Origin: an uncultured Eubacteriales bacterium
GTDB taxonomy: Bacteria > Bacillota > Clostridia > Oscillospirales > CAG-382
Length of the DNA: 7,846 nucleotides
Reading direction: 5' to 3'
NCBI GenBank assembly: GCA_900551295.1
Contig: URVJ01000032.1
Location: forward strand, 1-7,846
The notes beneath the pieces were generated by a model, which worked only from the letters and a program-made list of their open reading frames with translations, did no database searches and was not told where the DNA came from. Made by a program: the position numbers and the translations under genes. Positions 6,272-7,846 of this stretch are shown here, piece after piece (the first letter of the stretch is position 1; the number at the start of each line of letters is the position of its first letter).

Positions 6272-6810
6272 GAGATTTTTGAAAAAACAAACGCGGGTTT
6301 ATTATATGATTTTAAGCTTTTAAGCATTTTTTCGTCGCAGGAAAGCAAAACGCCGCGTTTCTTATTTTTATCGTCATTAAACATTGCGATATACGCGTTT
6401 TCGTCGTCTTTATCACAGGCAAAAAGCAAAGAATCGAGGTTTTGAAAAGAATTATCTCTGTTAAACTCATCAAAACGCGAGATTTTATATGCGGACTTAA
6501 TTTCGGCGTCGAAAACCTTACGTCTTACGCGTTTACCGTATATACAGGAAATTTCAAGATTTCCGCCGCAGACAATATATTCAAATTCTCTTTTTGTAAA
6601 AGCAAGCGCCATATAGCAGAACGCCGCGACCACGGCAATCCAGACTAAGCAAAGCTGAACAAGCGAATAAAGGAAAACACATACGGCGGCAGCCGCGGCA
6701 ACGGATATTAACACGGCAAGTACGCGCAATGCGGCAAATTTTTTATCGGCTTTTACCTTTACCAGACGTTCGGTATAGGAAGGCGAGCCGAAAGAATAAT
6801 CGGTATTCAA
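6268..6810 (-). CDS. Two-helix membrane protein, DUF6106-like, unknown function
   Basis: From a TTG at 6808-6810, with GGAG nine bases upstream, the product is 180 aa. After a short polar N-terminus (NTDYSFGSPSYTERLVKVKA) there are two hydrophobic segments, about residues 26-48 and 51-71, separated by a tight turn. A cytoplasmic domain of about 105 residues begins EFEYIVCGGNLEISCIYGKR. The turn-rich, charged beta-like pattern after a helical hairpin resembles DUF6106 and other PH-like membrane proteins of Clostridia; this is recalled similarity, not a search result. The same frame stays open upstream to 7131, but that extension runs through the SLOG gene in a different frame and has none of the features of this protein, so it is excluded. 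The TTG start is supported by ribosome-site spacing and a promoter just upstream. No function can be assigned. Confidence 0.75.
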   Translation of the reverse strand: MNTDYSFGSPSYTERLVKVKADKKFAALRVLAVLISVAAAAAVCVFLYSLVQLCLVWIAVVAAFCYMALAFTKREFEYIVCGGNLEISCIYGKRVRRKVFDAEIKSAYKISRFDEFNRDNSFQNLDSLLFACDKDDENAYIAMFNDDKNKKRGVLLSCDEKMLKSLKSYNKPAFVFSKIS

Positions 6811-6841
6811 GAAATCACGCTCCGAAATTTTATTTAGTATT

Positions 6842-6870
6842 ATAATAACACGCGAAAGGAAAAAAATCAA
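6842..6870 (-). promoter_or_regulatory. Probable promoter of the membrane protein gene
   Basis: The minus strand has TTGATT (6870-6865), a 17-base spacer ending in the extended motif TGT, and TATTAT (6847-6842). It sits in the 64-base gap after the SLOG gene and about 30 bases before the TTG start, suggesting the membrane protein gene can be transcribed on its own as well as by read-through. Confidence 0.55.
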
Positions 6871-6874
6871 CCGG

Positions 6875-7204
6875 TCAGACGATATAAGTTCTGCAAGGAG
6901 TACCGATTTTTCGGCAGAAATGAATGACGAAACGCGTACCTCTCGATTCACCGTCCCAGACTGCGACGACCTGATCGGCATAAGCCGCGATAAGTTTATT
7001 ACGGACAATCGGCGCCGCTCTGCCGTACAGCTTATATTCCGGCAGGAACTCGGTATATTTAAGACCGTGAGACTGCGCGTATTCTTTTGCAAGAAAATCA
7101 ACGCCGCACGCGCCGCCGGAGACAATTTCATCTGTTTCTTCGGGAATCAGCGGAGAAAGGTCAATTTGGGTAATACCGCGGGAGCCTATGACTGCAACTT
7201 TCAA
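6875..7204 (-). CDS. SLOG-fold (YspA/DUF2493-like, DprA-related) protein
   Basis: This 109-aa protein is a compact Rossmann-like SLOG domain. It opens with MKVAVIGSRGITQ (beta strand plus GSRG loop, residues 7-10) and has the phosphate-type loop GGACGVD at 30-36. It ends with the family signature RNKLIAAYADQVVAVWDGESRG (written here as RNKLIAAY then ADQVVAVWDG then ESRGT). SLOG domains bind nucleotides or nucleotide-derived ligands, and standalone members of this type have no settled role. DprA itself loads RecA, but this protein lacks the extra DprA domains. The start is TTG at 7202-7204, with GGAGG eight bases upstream; no ATG fits the conserved N-terminus. It is divergent from the RHH/XRE pair and co-directional with the membrane protein gene 64 bases downstream. 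The family call is firm; no function is proposed. Confidence 0.85.
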   Translation of the reverse strand: MKVAVIGSRGITQIDLSPLIPEETDEIVSGGACGVDFLAKEYAQSHGLKYTEFLPEYKLYGRAAPIVRNKLIAAYADQVVAVWDGESRGTRFVIHFCRKIGTPCRTYIV

Positions 7205-7258
7205 CTAAAACACCTCCATTTTACATATATTTTAAGTATATTTTGTATTCGTTTTCTT

Positions 7259-7267
7259 ATTATAGCA
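7259..7267 (-). promoter_or_regulatory. Extended -10 promoter of the SLOG gene
   Basis: The minus strand reads TGC-TATAAT at 7267-7259, a perfect -10 with the TG extension. The -35 position 17 bases upstream (TTTATT, 7287-7282) is weak, which is common for extended -10 promoters. It lies 55 bases before the TTG start, in the gap shared with the divergent RHH gene. Confidence 0.65.
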
Positions 7268-7270
7268 CAC

Positions 7271-7293
7271 AATAGATATAAAATAAATAGATA
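7271..7293. repeat. Direct repeat AATAGATA, possible operator
   Basis: AATAGATA occurs at 7271-7278 and again at 7286-7293, a 15-base period. The pair overlaps the -35 region of the SLOG promoter and precedes the RHH start by about 25 bases. Ribbon-helix-helix dimers often bind tandem sites in their own promoter. In such AT-rich DNA the repeat could be chance, so the operator role is a guess. Confidence 0.3.
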
Positions 7294-7317
7294 ATATGTT
7301 ATTTTTGAGGTGATTTT

Positions 7318-7494
7318 GTGGCTATTAAGAATTTATCAATACGAATAGACGAAAAAATGCTTGACAAATTACACGTTATTGCAGATTACGAGGGCAGAAG
7401 TGCCAACAGCGAGATACTGATTTTAATAAGGGACGAAATAGAGAGATACGAAGAAAAGCACGGGGCTATACAGATACGCGAGACATCAAAATGA
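7318..7494 (+). CDS. Ribbon-helix-helix (Arc/CopG-type) DNA-binding protein, 58 aa
   Basis: The start is GTG at 7318-7320, with GAGGTGA four bases upstream. The protein begins MAIKNLSIRIDEKMLDKL. NLSIRI (residues 5-10) is the DNA-contacting beta ribbon, helix A runs from about 11 to 25, the turn is EGRSANS, and helix B covers about 31-46, with a short charged tail. This is a complete Arc-like RHH fold, which acts as a dimer of intertwined ribbons, usually as a small repressor or antitoxin. Its stop overlaps the start of the XRE gene in the sequence ATGA, so the two are translationally coupled. No toxin-like gene follows; the partner is another DNA-binding protein. Target unknown; autoregulation is likely by analogy. 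Confidence 0.85.
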   Translation: MAIKNLSIRIDEKMLDKLHVIADYEGRSANSEILILIRDEIERYEEKHGAIQIRETSK

Positions 7495-7736
7495 AAAGAA
7501 TTATTGATTCAAACAATGTCAATATAACCGGAAAGAAAATAAAAGAAGCGAGGATAAAAGCAGGGTTAAGTCAAAAGCAGTTATCCGAAAAGCTTGAATT
7601 GCTTGCGGTATACACGTGCAGAGGTTCAATTTCGAGAATCGAAAACGGGCAACGTGCGGTAACGGACATTGAGTTAGACGCAATTACGAAAATTTTAGGC
7701 GTTTCTTTTGACTTTCTTTTTTCGAGACAACAGTAA
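7491..7736 (+). CDS. XRE-family (Cro/C1-type) helix-turn-helix regulator, 81 aa
   Basis: The ATG at 7491-7493 overlaps the stop of the RHH gene by four bases. The HTH domain covers nearly the whole protein. ITGKKIKEARIKAGLSQKQL (residues 12-31) gives helices 1 and 2. The recognition helix lies in GSISRIENGQRAV (45-57), and the closing helices are in DIELDAITKILGVSFDFLF. Between helices 2 and 3 there is a slightly long loop (ELLAVYTCRG). There is no ligand-binding or dimerisation domain beyond the HTH. It is presumably a small repressor working with, or on the same targets as, the RHH protein. Both genes are AT-richer than the heat-shock operon, which would suit either an accessory origin or small-regulator composition. 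Confidence 0.9.
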   Translation: MKRIIDSNNVNITGKKIKEARIKAGLSQKQLSEKLELLAVYTCRGSISRIENGQRAVTDIELDAITKILGVSFDFLFSRQQ

Positions 7737-7846
7737 CAGGGTTGAGGTTATTTGGGCGGGAACGGGTAACTCTTTTCAAAGTGCAACTTTGTACTGACGC
7801 TTTTCTACGGAGAAAAGCGGTCGAAAAGCCGTTCAAGGGACTACTC
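7737..7846 (+). other. Structured non-coding end of window with two adjacent hairpins
   Basis: After the XRE stop no gene is supported. CAAAGT-GCA-ACTTTG at 7777-7791 is a perfect 6-bp hairpin, and CGCTTTTC-TACGGA-GAAAAGCG at 7798-7819 is a perfect 8-bp hairpin seven bases later. The arm GAAAAGC recurs at 7823-7829, and a second CTTTTC arm lies at 7772-7777, so alternative pairings exist. No U-tract follows either hairpin, so simple intrinsic termination is not indicated. It could be a structured leader of the next gene or the edge of a repeat element. Confidence 0.45.

Noticed and set aside
6811..7131. N-terminal extension of the membrane protein frame to 287 aa
   Set aside because: The extra 107 residues overlap the SLOG gene in another frame and are Ser/Arg-rich shadow sequence; a TTG with a good ribosome site at 6810 gives a sensible protein.
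7254..7282. Plus-strand promoter TTCTTA-17-TATAAA for the RHH gene
   Set aside because: The -10-like match is common by chance in this AT-rich gap and the -35 fits only three of six positions; not strong enough to list.

Overview
The window looks like a chromosomal segment of a Gram-positive anaerobe of the class Clostridia (Bacillota), probably of the Oscillospiraceae/Ruminococcaceae type. This is inferred from the hrcA-grpE-dnaK-dnaJ gene order under a CIRCE operator, a DnaK of Gram-positive length (609 aa), strong GGAGG ribosome binding sites, moderate GC, and a decarboxylase-type sodium-pump beta subunit paired with a 42-residue OadG-related peptide. No rRNA, tRNA, CRISPR array or transposase gene was found.

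Layout. Positions 1-4429, minus strand: the class I heat-shock operon. It reads from a perfect CIRCE (4403-4429) into hrcA, grpE, dnaK and dnaJ; dnaJ runs off the left edge after 205 codons. HrcA represses the operon through CIRCE, and DnaK, GrpE and DnaJ form the Hsp70 folding machine. A terminator-like hairpin lies between dnaK and dnaJ.

Positions 4430-4756: a non-coding stretch of about 330 bases, rich in hairpins. It holds the hrcA promoter region, a set of mutually exclusive stems, and a probable terminator for the next operon.

Positions 4757-6271, minus strand: a membrane sodium-pump unit, made of a beta subunit (375 aa) followed by a 42-aa OadG-related peptide missed by ordinary ORF length cutoffs. 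It has its own sigma-A-type promoter and a leader of about 200 nt. The leader carries a well-matched yybP-ykoY (Mn2+) riboswitch followed by a 13-bp intrinsic terminator whose 5' arm overlaps the closing stem of the aptamer. A metal-sensing ON switch in front of a Na+-decarboxylase beta subunit is the most unusual observation in the window.

Positions 6268-7267, minus strand: two small genes, a SLOG-fold (DprA/YspA-like) protein with a TTG start and a two-helix membrane protein resembling DUF6106. Each has a recognisable extended -10 promoter.

Positions 7318-7736, plus strand, divergent: a 58-aa ribbon-helix-helix protein and an 81-aa XRE-type helix-turn-helix protein joined by an ATGA overlap. 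The last 110 bases contain two adjacent perfect hairpins and repeated GAAAAGC arms, and no gene I can support.
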